40,714 bases of DNA from Bacillota bacterium (GTDB taxonomy: Bacteria; Bacillota; Bacilli; Alicyclobacillales; SLC66). The notes below the pieces were generated by a model. The model was given only the letters and a program-made list of their open reading frames with translations. It had not been told where the DNA came from and searched no databases. Location: NCBI GenBank assembly GCA_026627345.1, contig JAPNUP010000184.1, forward strand, positions 1-40,714, in the 5' to 3' direction. Below are positions 33,730-40,714 of the stretch, in pieces (within the stretch, counting starts at the first letter, position 1; each line of letters begins with the position of its first letter). The translations under genes and the position numbers were made by a program.

Positions 33730-34764
33730 CTAGGGCCGTGATCCGCCATCTTTGATCATCACTTTGGGCTCGTTTGGGCTGGACAAAAATTCAAACCAAC
33801 GCTGGCGAAAACGCACCTGCGGTGCATCAGCGGGTACGTGTGCTTCCATTCGCAGGGCTTCGGGGATGGGACGCGGATGTTGGCTTTCCACGATCATCTT
33901 GTCTTCGTTCAAAATTCGTCGGCTATAGCGGGAGAAGATCTGGCTCAGTCCAGGAATCCGGCGCGCGAATGTGCGTCCGGCATAACCGTAAATCATCGTC
34001 TCTTGGCGATCAATCGGCGTGAAAGTCACGTAGTTGATAAACTCGGCGCTGCTCGCCTGTGAAGGGCGTAACAGCCATTGTTGGGGGAAGCGGTAAAGCA
34101 GTCTCCCACCGCCGTTTTCAATGTCTATGGAATCGCGATCCGGAACCGTAAACGCCATCTGTGTAACCGCCTCGGACACTCGTTTGCCGATCGTTCGCTT
34201 ATGGACAAAGGCAAGGTGCGCGACGTCCAGCACGCTTTCAACTACGCGTGTGAGATGGGCTTGCCAGCGCTGCTCGTATGGAGACAGTGCGAAGCGGTCA
34301 TCTTCCAGTTCCGGGAATAAGGATAGCGGCGGTGGCGTCACGTTCTTGCTTATCGCTTCGGGATAAACCCAGATGAGGTTAGCACGCTCTTGCGTCGCGT
34401 AGGCGGTCATGCGCGCAAATTCCGGTATGGCTCGCTCTGGGTGGGCGGGGATGCGCACGCATTCCCCAGTTCCATCGAACGTCCAACCGTGATAAGCGCA
34501 AGTCAGCCCTTGAGCTGTACAACGACCTAGCGTTAAGTCTGCTCCACGGTGCGAGCAGTACGCGGTGAGCGCGTGCACCCGTCCACCCTTGTCGCGATAT
34601 AGGACGATGTCTTCTCCGAGCAAGCGTCGCTTGACGGGCGTCGTGCCAAGTTCTCGGGACCATGCGACTGCATACCAAGCAACAGGAAATACGTTTTCGT
34701 CACTGGGCAACCGATCTTGGACTTGGAGACCAAGAAACGGTGTTTCTTCGATAATGGTGCTCAT
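33730..34764 (-). CDS. Rieske non-heme iron oxygenase, oxygenase component
   Basis: This 344-residue protein has the Rieske [2Fe-2S] motif C70-x-H72 and C89-x2-H92 (Y-C-S-H-R-G and C-A-Y-H-G-W). The mononuclear iron site motif E-S-V-L-D-V-A-H-L-A-F-V-H has D180, H183 and H188 as candidate bridging Asp and iron ligands. N-E-D-K-M-I-V-E-S-Q further on fits the third-ligand region. It hydroxylates, demethylates or dihydroxylates a ring substrate, needing a separate reductase. ATG 34764 is preferred because GGAGG lies 8 nt upstream; GTG 34773 overlaps that site. No reductase or ferredoxin gene is nearby, so the electron donor must be encoded elsewhere. Substrate unknown. Confidence 0.92.
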   Translation of the reverse strand: MSTIIEETPFLGLQVQDRLPSDENVFPVAWYAVAWSRELGTTPVKRRLLGEDIVLYRDKGGRVHALTAYCSHRGADLTLGRCTAQGLTCAYHGWTFDGTGECVRIPAHPERAIPEFARMTAYATQERANLIWVYPEAISKNVTPPPLSLFPELEDDRFALSPYEQRWQAHLTRVVESVLDVAHLAFVHKRTIGKRVSEAVTQMAFTVPDRDSIDIENGGGRLLYRFPQQWLLRPSQASSAEFINYVTFTPIDRQETMIYGYAGRTFARRIPGLSQIFSRYSRRILNEDKMIVESQHPRPIPEALRMEAHVPADAPQVRFRQRWFEFLSSPNEPKVMIKDGGSRP

Positions 34765-34786
34765 ATCGGTCACCTCCGCGTCAGTA

Positions 34787-34820
34787 ATTAACCATACCGT
34801 ATAATTTAATTATATACGAC
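34787..34820 (-). promoter_or_regulatory. AT-rich palindromic promoter region of the Rieske gene
   Basis: An imperfect AT-rich inverted repeat (CGTATAATTTAATTATATACG-like) lies 30-55 nt upstream of the start codon. It includes TATAAT-like -10 hexamers on both strands. The symmetric layout suggests an operator for a TetR- or MarR-type repressor overlapping the promoter. Coordinates are approximate and the regulator is unknown. Confidence 0.4.
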
Positions 34821-34974
34821 CCAGTGGGAAAGGGGAATCCCTTGGACAGGTCGGTGTCACATTTTAATCAACAAATTTTCTGAGTTTCAAGCAGACTTCA
34901 ATCCTTCATGCCTAGGATAGAGACTGTGAGGGGACGACCTTCACAATCAGGCAAATAGACAAGGAGAGATGAAG

Positions 34975-35904
34975 ATGATATTCAATAAGAAGGTTGTCGT
35001 GGGGTCTGTTGGCGCAGCTGCCATCGTTTTGCTTGGATCGACTGCGGCTTTTGCCGCAACGACACAGTCGAGTACAGCGACTGCGAGTGCCCCACATCAT
35101 CGTGTGCATGGGCAGTGGACAGGCAATCACCATATGCACGGTGGTATGGGGGCTAGGCTCTCCACGCTTGCAGCCGATCTGAAGTTATCCACGACGACGT
35201 TGCGATCCGACTTGAAAGCTGGTAAGACGATCAGTGCGATCGCTAGCGCACAAGGCGTCTCGACAAGTGTGCTGATCGCGGACCTCGAGAGCGCACGGGC
35301 TAAACAGTTGACGAGTCTCGTGACAGCGGGCAAGATCACGACTGCACAGGAAACGGCGATGTTAAAGAGAGTTGATCAGCGGATCACTGACATGGTAAAC
35401 GGCACGGCACCGACTGTTTCAGCTAAAGGTATGCCGGGAATGTCGCCCATGGCAGGTGGGTGGAGTGGAGGGCACTTCCATCACGGTCGTGGCATGGGTC
35501 CACGCGTCGGGTTTGGCATGATGTCGATGAAGTCCGGTCTGACCGCGGTCGCCGGTGATCTGCATCTGACCACCTCGGCGTTACAAGCGGATCTGAAGGC
35601 CGGGCATACACTAGCATCTCTAGCGACTGCGCAAAATGTGTCGGTCACGACCGTCGTTGACGCGCTGGATGCGAGTCCGATCAAGCAGATCAACAGCATG
35701 GTCACAGCAGGTAAACTCACCAGTGCGCAGGCGCAGACCATGGAGTCGCGGACCGTGCAGATGATTACCAACTTCGTCAATGGCACGATGCCTACCTGGC
35801 ATCGTGGAGGTAGTCAAGGGAGCGGCGCCACGGCAAGTGGGTCGACCGGTAGTACGGGCAACTCGAGTAATGCAGGGAATACAGGTAGTGGGCAGCCAGC
35901 GTAG
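34975..35904 (+). CDS. Secreted His/Met-rich protein with a duplicated helical domain
   Basis: I do not recognise a named family. The 309-residue protein has a signal peptide (N-K-K-V-V-V-G then a hydrophobic core, cleavage near A-F-A-A-T). The mature part contains two copies of an ~85-residue unit, at ~60-145 and ~185-270. Each unit runs L-x-x-x-A-x-D-L-x-L-(S/T)-T, L-x-x-D-L-K-A-G, an S-V/V-S-T helix, V-T-A-G-K-(I/L)-T and ends in V-N-G-T. Met/His/Gly-rich linkers precede each copy and the tail is Gly/Ser-rich. The linkers could bind metal. The ATG at 34975 is preferred (AAGGAG 8 nt upstream) to the ATG at 34969. It is monocistronic with its own terminator. Confidence 0.8.
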   Translation: MIFNKKVVVGSVGAAAIVLLGSTAAFAATTQSSTATASAPHHRVHGQWTGNHHMHGGMGARLSTLAADLKLSTTTLRSDLKAGKTISAIASAQGVSTSVLIADLESARAKQLTSLVTAGKITTAQETAMLKRVDQRITDMVNGTAPTVSAKGMPGMSPMAGGWSGGHFHHGRGMGPRVGFGMMSMKSGLTAVAGDLHLTTSALQADLKAGHTLASLATAQNVSVTTVVDALDASPIKQINSMVTAGKLTSAQAQTMESRTVQMITNFVNGTMPTWHRGGSQGSGATASGSTGSTGNSSNAGNTGSGQPA

Positions 35905-35930
35905 GTATTACACACATACGGTACAGTGAG

Positions 35931-35967
35931 AAACCCCCGAGACTTTTTCGACGTCTCGGGGGTTTTT
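35931..35967 (+). terminator. Terminator of the His/Met-rich protein gene
   Basis: AACCCCCGAGAC and GTCTCGGGGGTT form a 12-bp perfect stem around an 8-nt loop, followed by a T-run (GGTTTTTGC). It starts about 27 nt after the stop codon. Confidence 0.95.
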
Positions 35968-36015
35968 GCTGAGAGAAACGGTGACATGGTGCTGTCGCAC
36001 CACCGTCTACGGGAA

Positions 36016-36039
36016 AAATAAGCGGCTGCGCCGTTATTT
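36016..36039. promoter_or_regulatory. Inverted repeat upstream of the GH52 gene
   Basis: AAATAAGCGGC and GCCGTTATTT pair over ~10 bp with one bulged G, around a 3-nt loop, between the preceding terminator and the GH52 promoter. Its right half GCCGTTATTT recurs at 38303-38312, just before xylA. It may be an operator for a xylose-responsive regulator. Confidence 0.4.
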
Positions 36040-36122
36040 AGAGATAGTATAGCGAGGCAACGAATGGGGTGACAATTTTCGTACCCCTATTGCGATTCAT
36101 TGAGATCCCATGCATAATAGAT

Positions 36123-36150
36123 TTGTCAATTAGTTTATCGGTCATATTAT
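36123..36150 (+). promoter_or_regulatory. Sigma-A promoter of the xylan unit
   Basis: TTGTCA (36123-36128), a 16-nt spacer and TATTAT (36145-36150), each a 5/6 match to consensus. The GH52 TTG start lies 28 nt downstream, giving a short leader. TTAGTTTATCGG in the spacer resembles half of a XylR-type operator, but I see no second half. Confidence 0.6.
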
Positions 36151-36177
36151 ATCCGGTGGACACATGGAGGTGGCACG

Positions 36178-38280
36178 TTGCGTTCTCCTTTTTTCAATGC
36201 GCATCATGCGCCGATCGGCGCTTTCTCCAGTTTTACTCTCGGTTTTAAAGGCGCTTCCGGTGGTTTCGGCACGGAGCTCGGTGGTCCGGCCAATGAAAGC
36301 ATATTCATCGGCGCGCAGGACCAAAGTGGCAGTTGGCGCTTTCTCCCGTTTTTTAGTGGCGCGGAAGATGAGAGTCGCCGCTTTGCCGCACAGGAGCCAG
36401 GTGGAACACAGACCTCGGATCTACCTGTGTACGCCGATGATCAGATCGCGCGCACCTTTTCGCTCGGCACGGATGTATGGCGAGCTGAGGATCTCGTCTT
36501 TAGCCTCTATTCAGCACACGGCACGGTGCCAGATCCGGAGAAGGCTTCGCCGGATGCGTTGCGCGAGGCGCTCGTTCCTGCCATATATGCGCAATTGACC
36601 GTCGATAACACCGCCGGTCACAGTGCGCGCGAAGCCTGCTTTGGCTATCAAGGGCAGTACCCTTATCAAGGCATGCGCATTATCGACCTCGAAACCGATG
36701 AGGCTACAGGCCAAAGCGTGCGCGGCGTGGGGCAAGGCGGCTATTCGGCGATCGTATCGTGCGATGGTCAGGCGACGCCTTGGCTTGGCTTTAGCGTACA
36801 GTCGATCCTAGCGGAGCGCATCGAAAACGCTGGCTTTGGCCTCGGTGTTTGCGGTCTGATGCGGATGCAGGTGCCGGCAGGGGAGCGTCGCACGTTTACA
36901 TTCGCCCTCTGTTTTTATCGCGGCGGAATCGTGACGACGGGACTTGCGGCGCAGTATGTATATACCCGGTTGTTTGCCAATCTCGAAGATGTCGCGCGCT
37001 ACGCGGTTCAGATGCAAGAGTCTCGTATGGCTGCGGCGCGACGGGCAGATACATGGTTGCAGGAAACCAGATTGTCGAGTGATCGGGAGATGATGCTGGC
37101 GCATGCAATTCGCAGTTACTACGGCAGTACGCAACTGCTAGAAGCACAAGGGCATCCGCTGTGGATTGTCAATGAGGGCGAGTACCGGATGATGAATACA
37201 CTGGACCTTACAGTCGATCATGTGTATTTCGAATTGCGTATGAACCCGTGGGTAGTACGTAACGTCCTCGACCAATTTGCAGATCGCTATGCGTACCAGG
37301 ACGCGGTCAGGTTACCAGGGGATGAGACGGAGTACCCGGGCGGTATCAGCTTTACGCACGACATGGGGGTAGCCAATTGCTTTGCGCCTCCGGGTCGCTC
37401 GGCCTACGAAAAAGCAGGTCTTACTGATTGCTTCTCCTTCATGACGCATGAACAACTGGTGAACTGGCTGTGCACGGCTTTGGTGTATATTGAGCGTACG
37501 GGTGATGATACTTTCAGTGGCCGGCGTCAAGATCTGATTGAGGCGTGTTTCGAGAGTTTGCTCTTGCGAGATCATCCTGATGCAAGTCAGCGCGACGGCG
37601 TGATGAGTGTGGACAGCGCCTTGTGTCTCGGAGGTGCGGAGATCACGACTTATGACAGCCTCGATACCTCTTTGGGTCAGGCGCGCAATAACCTCTATCT
37701 AGCCGTCAAAACGTGGGCTGTGTATGTGGCGCTCGCCCGTTTTTGGGCAGAGCGGAACCCTGAAATGGCGCAGCAGGCTCGTGCGCAGGCGGCGTCCTGT
37801 GCAGAGACGGTGGTGCGGCATCAGACGAATGACGGATGGATTCCGGCCGTTATGGGAGAGGGCAATCAATCGCGCATCATTCCGGCGATTGAAGGGCTGA
37901 TTTTCCCGTATTTCTTGGGGTATCAAGAAGAGCTCAGCGAGGATGGGCCGTATGGTGAACTCATCCAAGCTTTGCGGCGACACACAGAGACAGTATTGAC
38001 GCAAGGAGTCTGTCTGTTCCCTGATGGTGGGTGGAAAATCTCTTCGACAAGCGATAACTCATGGCTCAGCAAAATTTACCTATGCCAAGCGATTGTCGAA
38101 GACGTGCTGAGGCTACCTGTCGAGATGGCAGAGGCTGACGCGGCCCATGTCGATTGGCTTACGCACCCTGAACTCTCCTACTATAGTTGGAGCGATCAGG
38201 TGGTGGCTGGACGGATTACGCATAGCCGGTATTACCCGCGCGGCGTCACCGCTATTTTGTGGCTTGAAAACAGACGGTAA
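36178..38280 (+). CDS. Beta-xylosidase, glycoside hydrolase family 52
   Basis: This 700-residue protein aligns over its full length with GH52 enzymes such as Geobacillus stearothermophilus XynB2 (~705 residues), recalled rather than searched. The opening F-F-N-A-H-H-A-P-I-G-A-F, the block V-N-E-G-E-Y-R-M-M-N with E333 and E335 (nucleophile region), and G-G-A-E-I-T-T-Y-D-S-L-D with D493 and D496 (acid/base region) are all present. It releases xylose from the non-reducing end of xylo-oligosaccharides with retention. No signal peptide is present, so it is cytoplasmic. The start is TTG at 36178 with GGAGGTG 5 nt upstream. The xylose isomerase gene follows about 60 nt downstream on the same strand. 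Confidence 0.97.
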   Translation: MRSPFFNAHHAPIGAFSSFTLGFKGASGGFGTELGGPANESIFIGAQDQSGSWRFLPFFSGAEDESRRFAAQEPGGTQTSDLPVYADDQIARTFSLGTDVWRAEDLVFSLYSAHGTVPDPEKASPDALREALVPAIYAQLTVDNTAGHSAREACFGYQGQYPYQGMRIIDLETDEATGQSVRGVGQGGYSAIVSCDGQATPWLGFSVQSILAERIENAGFGLGVCGLMRMQVPAGERRTFTFALCFYRGGIVTTGLAAQYVYTRLFANLEDVARYAVQMQESRMAAARRADTWLQETRLSSDREMMLAHAIRSYYGSTQLLEAQGHPLWIVNEGEYRMMNTLDLTVDHVYFELRMNPWVVRNVLDQFADRYAYQDAVRLPGDETEYPGGISFTHDMGVANCFAPPGRSAYEKAGLTDCFSFMTHEQLVNWLCTALVYIERTGDDTFSGRRQDLIEACFESLLLRDHPDASQRDGVMSVDSALCLGGAEITTYDSLDTSLGQARNNLYLAVKTWAVYVALARFWAERNPEMAQQARAQAASCAETVVRHQTNDGWIPAVMGEGNQSRIIPAIEGLIFPYFLGYQEELSEDGPYGELIQALRRHTETVLTQGVCLFPDGGWKISSTSDNSWLSKIYLCQAIVEDVLRLPVEMAEADAAHVDWLTHPELSYYSWSDQVVAGRITHSRYYPRGVTAILWLENRR

Positions 38281-38302
38281 CGTGACGCAATAGCGCCGCT
38301 CA

Positions 38303-38312
38303 GCCGTTATTT
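38303..38312 (+). repeat. GCCGTTATTT repeat in front of xylA
   Basis: A ten-base copy of the motif at 36030-36039 stands in the 59-nt GH52-xylA gap, ~28 nt before the GTG start. Two copies, each before a xylan-use gene, could be operator half-sites or chance. Confidence 0.3.
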
Positions 38313-38339
38313 CGATAACAATAAAGGATGGGATTCCCT

Positions 38340-39491
38340 GTGTACACACCACAACCTTCTGACCGTTTTACCTTTGGACTTTGGACAACCGGTAATCGCG
38401 GACGTGACCCGTTCGGCAGCGAAGTGCGGCCAGTGCTCTCGCCTGTGGACAACGTAGAGCTCTTGGCGTCCATTGGGGCGTATGGGGTCAATTTTCACGA
38501 TAATGATCTGCTGCCTATCGATGCAACGCCTGCAGAACGCGAACAGATCTTGCGTGATTTCGAAGCGGCGCTTTCGCGTACAGGCTTGAAAGTCCCGATG
38601 GTAACAGTCAATTTGTTTTCAGAGCCGGTCTTTCGCGATGGTGCGTTCACTTCGCACAGCAAACAGGTACGCCAGTACGCCGTACACAAAGCTATGGCAT
38701 CGATGGATGTCGGTGCGCGCCTCGGAGCAGAGGTGTTTGTTCTTTGGGGCGGGCGCGAAGGCAGTGAAGTGGATGCCGGCAAGGACCCGCGCGATGCGCT
38801 CAAATGGTATCGCGAAGGTGTAGATTTTCTCTGTGAATATGCACTCGATCGAGGATACAAGATGCGCCTTGCGCTAGAAGCGAAACCTAATGAGCCGCGC
38901 GGCGACATCTTCTTGCCGACAACCGGTGCGATGCTTGGCTTTATCGCCACATTGCAGCATCCAGAGATGGTCGGCGTTAACCCTGAATTTGCCCATGAGG
39001 TGATGGCGGGTTTAAACTTCGTGCATCAGGTTGCGCAAGCGCTCGATGCAGGCAAACTGTTTCATATCGACCTCAATGACCAGAAAGGCCCGCGTTTCGA
39101 TCAAGATCTTCGTTTTGGAGCGGAAAATATCAAGTCCGCTTTTTTCCTCGTGAAGCTGCTTGAGGATGCTGGTTATACAGGTATGCGGCACTTTGACGCG
39201 CATGCGCTTCGCACGGAGGATGCATCCGGTGTGCGCGCTTTCGCAGAGGGTTGTATGCGGACGTACCTCATCTTAAAGGAAAAAGCACAGCGCTTCCATA
39301 AAGATGCTGAGATTGCAGGTATCCTAAGTGAACTAAGCGCGATGAATGAACAAGGGGCCTTGGTGTATTCCACAGCAGAAGCACAAAGGGTCGCCTCCTT
39401 GGCGTTTGATCGGCATGCCCACGCGGCAGTCGGGCTTGGTTATGAGAAGCTTGATCAACTTGTCATGGAACTTTTGCTTGGCGTGCGATGA
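38340..39491 (+). CDS. xylA: Xylose isomerase, actinobacterial (class I) type
   Basis: This ~383-residue protein is of the short xylose isomerase class seen in Streptomyces and Actinoplanes (~390 residues). It has F-T-F-G-L-W-T-T-G near residue 11, V-N-F-H-D-N-D with the catalytic His near residue 50, L-E-A-K-P-N-E-P with the bridging Lys and Glu ligand near 180, and H-I-D-L-N-D-Q near 244. It converts D-xylose to D-xylulose. GTG 38340 is preferred because it yields the standard amino end and AAAGG lies ~12 nt upstream; ATG 38328 overlaps that AAAGG. No xylulokinase gene is in view. Firmicutes more often have the longer ~440-residue type. Confidence 0.95.
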   Translation: MYTPQPSDRFTFGLWTTGNRGRDPFGSEVRPVLSPVDNVELLASIGAYGVNFHDNDLLPIDATPAEREQILRDFEAALSRTGLKVPMVTVNLFSEPVFRDGAFTSHSKQVRQYAVHKAMASMDVGARLGAEVFVLWGGREGSEVDAGKDPRDALKWYREGVDFLCEYALDRGYKMRLALEAKPNEPRGDIFLPTTGAMLGFIATLQHPEMVGVNPEFAHEVMAGLNFVHQVAQALDAGKLFHIDLNDQKGPRFDQDLRFGAENIKSAFFLVKLLEDAGYTGMRHFDAHALRTEDASGVRAFAEGCMRTYLILKEKAQRFHKDAEIAGILSELSAMNEQGALVYSTAEAQRVASLAFDRHAHAAVGLGYEKLDQLVMELLLGVR

Positions 39492-39507
39492 ACGGTGTCG
39501 AAAAGTA

Positions 39508-39537
39508 TTGACAAACTCTAGCCTTACGTGCTAGAGT
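39508..39537 (+). promoter_or_regulatory. Promoter of the riboswitch-controlled gene
   Basis: TTGACA (39508-39513, 6/6), an 18-nt spacer and TAGAGT (39532-39537, 4/6). An 8-bp perfect inverted repeat, AACTCTAG at 39514-39521 and CTAGAGTT at 39531-39538, fills the spacer and part of the -10. Transcription would begin ~39544, 20 nt before the aptamer. Confidence 0.7.
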
Positions 39538-39538
39538 T
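39514..39538. promoter_or_regulatory. Palindromic operator candidate within the promoter
   Basis: AACTCTAG and CTAGAGTT are perfect complements separated by 9 nt, centred between the -35 and -10. A dimeric repressor bound here would block RNA polymerase. No T-run follows, so a terminator for xylA is less likely. Confidence 0.5.
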
Positions 39539-39565
39539 CACCTAAATGAAAGAGCTCGCTAAGGC

Positions 39566-39657
39566 AAGCAACGAACAGGCATACCGGGCGAAAGCCAGGG
39601 ACGCAAAGTTACAGACCTAAGGCCGCAAGGCTATGGTGGCTGAACTACCGAACGCTT
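39566..39657 (+). ncRNA. Cyclic-di-GMP-I (GEMM) riboswitch
   Basis: The conserved core is plain: GCATACC-GGGC-GAAA-GCC (GNRA tetraloop), GGGACGCAAAG at 39598-39608, the tetraloop receptor CCTAAG at 39616-39621 with TATGG at 39632-39636, a GCAA-capped stem between them, and ACTACCGA at the 3' side. AAGC (39566-39569) and GCTT (39654-39657) close the outer stem. The 3' strand runs into GTTTTTTG, which may form the expression platform, but I cannot tell ON from OFF. GG is present near the base equivalent to the G20 selectivity position, favouring c-di-GMP over cGAMP; that needs an alignment. Confidence 0.9.
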
Positions 39658-39690
39658 GTTTTTTGTTGCCTGGTGTTGCGCAAAGGGGAC

Positions 39691-40626
39691 ATGGGTATCG
39701 TGCAAGGATCCAAATGGGCAGTGATGGCGCTCTCGGCAACGATCGTCTTGACAGCAGGTAGTGCACCTAGTTTTGCGAAGGATCGCAGTTTTTCCGCTGT
39801 ACATACCAACGTCGCACAGGACAGGCACGGGCATGGTGATGGTGGGAATCATGGCGGTGGCTATGGCTATGGGAGTGGCTTTGGCAGTGGTGGTAATGGT
39901 GGTGGCAGCTACGGTGGCTTTGGTGGCAATGGTAATCATGGTGGTGGCTACGGCGGTGGTGGCAATCAAGGGAATGGCCATGGGAGTCAGAACGGGCAAG
40001 GCGCGGCCGTTGCAGGTACGAATCCTGCCGATGCCACTGTTCTTGCGAGCATTCAGAATCTGATCTCGACCTATGAACCACAGATCTCCAGCCTCGCCTC
40101 GGTGACGGGATCCGTTTACGGAAGTGACGGCACCTCTCCATCTGTCCTCTCATCCGTGTATGGCGGTGGGACCGTGACATCGTCGGTGTATGGTGGAGAT
40201 TCCGTTACCTCATCCGTCTATGGTGGCAATTCGTCTGCGTTGTTTTCAGGCACTTTGAATCCATTTTCGCTGAGTCAAATCAATAATGACTTACAGAGTC
40301 TCGTATCCTCTATATTCACCAACGACAGTTTCAATGGTATCCTCGCTGCGTTCAACCAGTTGCAATCCGACCTCGGAGCGCTGCAGCAATCCGTGAAAGC
40401 ATCGGAAAAACAGGCGAGCGAGTGGAACCGGCGCACACAAGGTTTGGAGAACAAACACGCGCAAGCTCTAGCGAGGCTACAGGCTGATGAGACGAGTCTC
40501 GAGACCGGATCTGTACCGAATCGAGAGTTTGGTAAGATCAGGGCGGATGCGCATCAGTATCAGGAGACCTGCGAACAGTTGATTCAGCTCTATCAGTCGA
40601 ATGAGAGCAGTAGCAGTAGCGACTGA
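39691..40626 (+). CDS. Secreted glycine-rich, coiled-coil protein under riboswitch control
   Basis: I do not recognise the family. The ~311-residue protein has a signal peptide (hydrophobic A-V-M-A-L-S-A-T-I-V-L-T-A, cleavage near S-F-A-K). A Gly/His/Asn-rich stretch of ~65 residues follows. Around residues 130-185, short repeats of the type S-S-V-Y-G-G recur four times. An Asn/Ser-rich region comes next, and the last ~85 residues have heptad-like spacing (Q-S-V-K-A-S-E-K-Q-A-S-E-W). This fits a matrix or appendage protein with a coiled-coil end. ATG 39691 lies 2 nt after AAAGGGG; GTG 39700, with an 11-nt spacer, is nearly as likely. A strong terminator follows. Confidence 0.75.
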   Translation: MGIVQGSKWAVMALSATIVLTAGSAPSFAKDRSFSAVHTNVAQDRHGHGDGGNHGGGYGYGSGFGSGGNGGGSYGGFGGNGNHGGGYGGGGNQGNGHGSQNGQGAAVAGTNPADATVLASIQNLISTYEPQISSLASVTGSVYGSDGTSPSVLSSVYGGGTVTSSVYGGDSVTSSVYGGNSSALFSGTLNPFSLSQINNDLQSLVSSIFTNDSFNGILAAFNQLQSDLGALQQSVKASEKQASEWNRRTQGLENKHAQALARLQADETSLETGSVPNREFGKIRADAHQYQETCEQLIQLYQSNESSSSSD

Positions 40627-40650
40627 CCTGTTGCAGGCAGATCAGACGTG

Positions 40651-40679
40651 AGCGGTGAGGTCTTCCTCGCCGCTTTTTG
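40651..40679 (+). terminator. Terminator of the glycine-rich protein gene
   Basis: AGCGGTGAGG and CCTCGCCGCT (one G-T-type mismatch) close a TCTT loop and are followed by TTTTTG. It lies 25 nt after the stop codon. Confidence 0.92.
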
Positions 40680-40692
40680 CCGTTTAAAGTGC

Positions 40693-40714
40693 TATGATAC
40701 GAGACAGGAGTGAA
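40693..40714 (+). promoter_or_regulatory. -10 and ribosome binding site of a gene beyond the window
   Basis: TATGAT (40693-40698, 5/6) is followed by CAGGAG at 40705-40710 and TGAA at the end of the window. A plus-strand gene probably starts a few bases further on. If this -10 is used the leader is very short. Confidence 0.4.

Noticed and set aside
35105-35530. Gly/Met/His repeats as a CRISPR-like or DNA repeat array
   Set aside because: The repetition is at protein level only; the DNA copies are diverged and irregularly spaced.
39631-40180. Minus-strand frames opposite the glycine-rich gene
   Set aside because: They are rich in His, Thr and Ala only because the complement of Gly codons reads that way. 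No ribosome binding site is present.

Overview
The window looks like a chromosomal segment of an endospore-forming, probably acid-adapted Firmicute, with an Alicyclobacillaceae-like bacterium as the best guess. Reasons: an alpha/beta-type small acid-soluble spore protein gene with a sigma-G-like promoter; strong GGAGG/AAGGGGG ribosome binding sites with many GTG and TTG starts; cre-like catabolite repression sites; a secreted G1 (glutamic) peptidase, a family active at low pH; and moderate G+C by eye. I saw no rRNA or tRNA genes, CRISPR arrays, insertion sequences or prophage genes. The taxonomic assignment is inference.

Layout. 1-1653 is the 3' part of a family 5 ABC solute-binding protein gene. 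1736-9344 is mostly minus strand: a small unknown protein, an MFS carboxylate/sugar-acid type transporter with a perfect cre site, a methyltransferase, a large secreted SLH-like/Ig-like/barrel-like protein, and a G1 peptidase behind two terminator-like hairpins. A plus-strand spore protein gene and a minus-strand DUF421 membrane protein gene follow.

9385-22972 is the main metabolic locus. A GntR/LacI-type hybrid regulator is divergent from a ten-gene plus-strand operon: solute-binding protein, small two-helix membrane protein, two permeases, two ATPases, GH38 alpha-mannosidase, Gfo/Idh/MocA oxidoreductase, xylose-isomerase-like TIM barrel protein, second Gfo/Idh/MocA oxidoreductase. The mannosidase has no signal peptide. 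The gene content therefore fits import of an alpha-mannoside by a peptide-type ABC transporter, cytoplasmic hydrolysis, and oxidation or isomerisation of the sugar.

23263-29297 is a peptide-use region: an M20 peptidase broken by a frameshift, a HutD-like protein, an unknown acidic protein, and a convergent minus-strand operon of a solute-binding protein and two permeases without ATPases. 29559-33674 holds a 37-codon small gene and a heterodimeric ABC exporter pair. 33730-34764 is a solitary Rieske oxygenase gene. 34975-35904 encodes a secreted His/Met-rich protein with an internal duplication. 36178-39491 is a xylan unit: GH52 beta-xylosidase and an actinobacterial-type xylose isomerase.

The window closes with a clear cyclic-di-GMP-I (GEMM) riboswitch in front of a secreted glycine-rich, coiled-coil protein gene, which suggests second-messenger control of a surface or matrix protein. 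The most unusual items are this riboswitch/glycine-rich pair, the mannoside locus with its extra small membrane protein and paired oxidoreductases, and the hairpins in front of the G1 peptidase.
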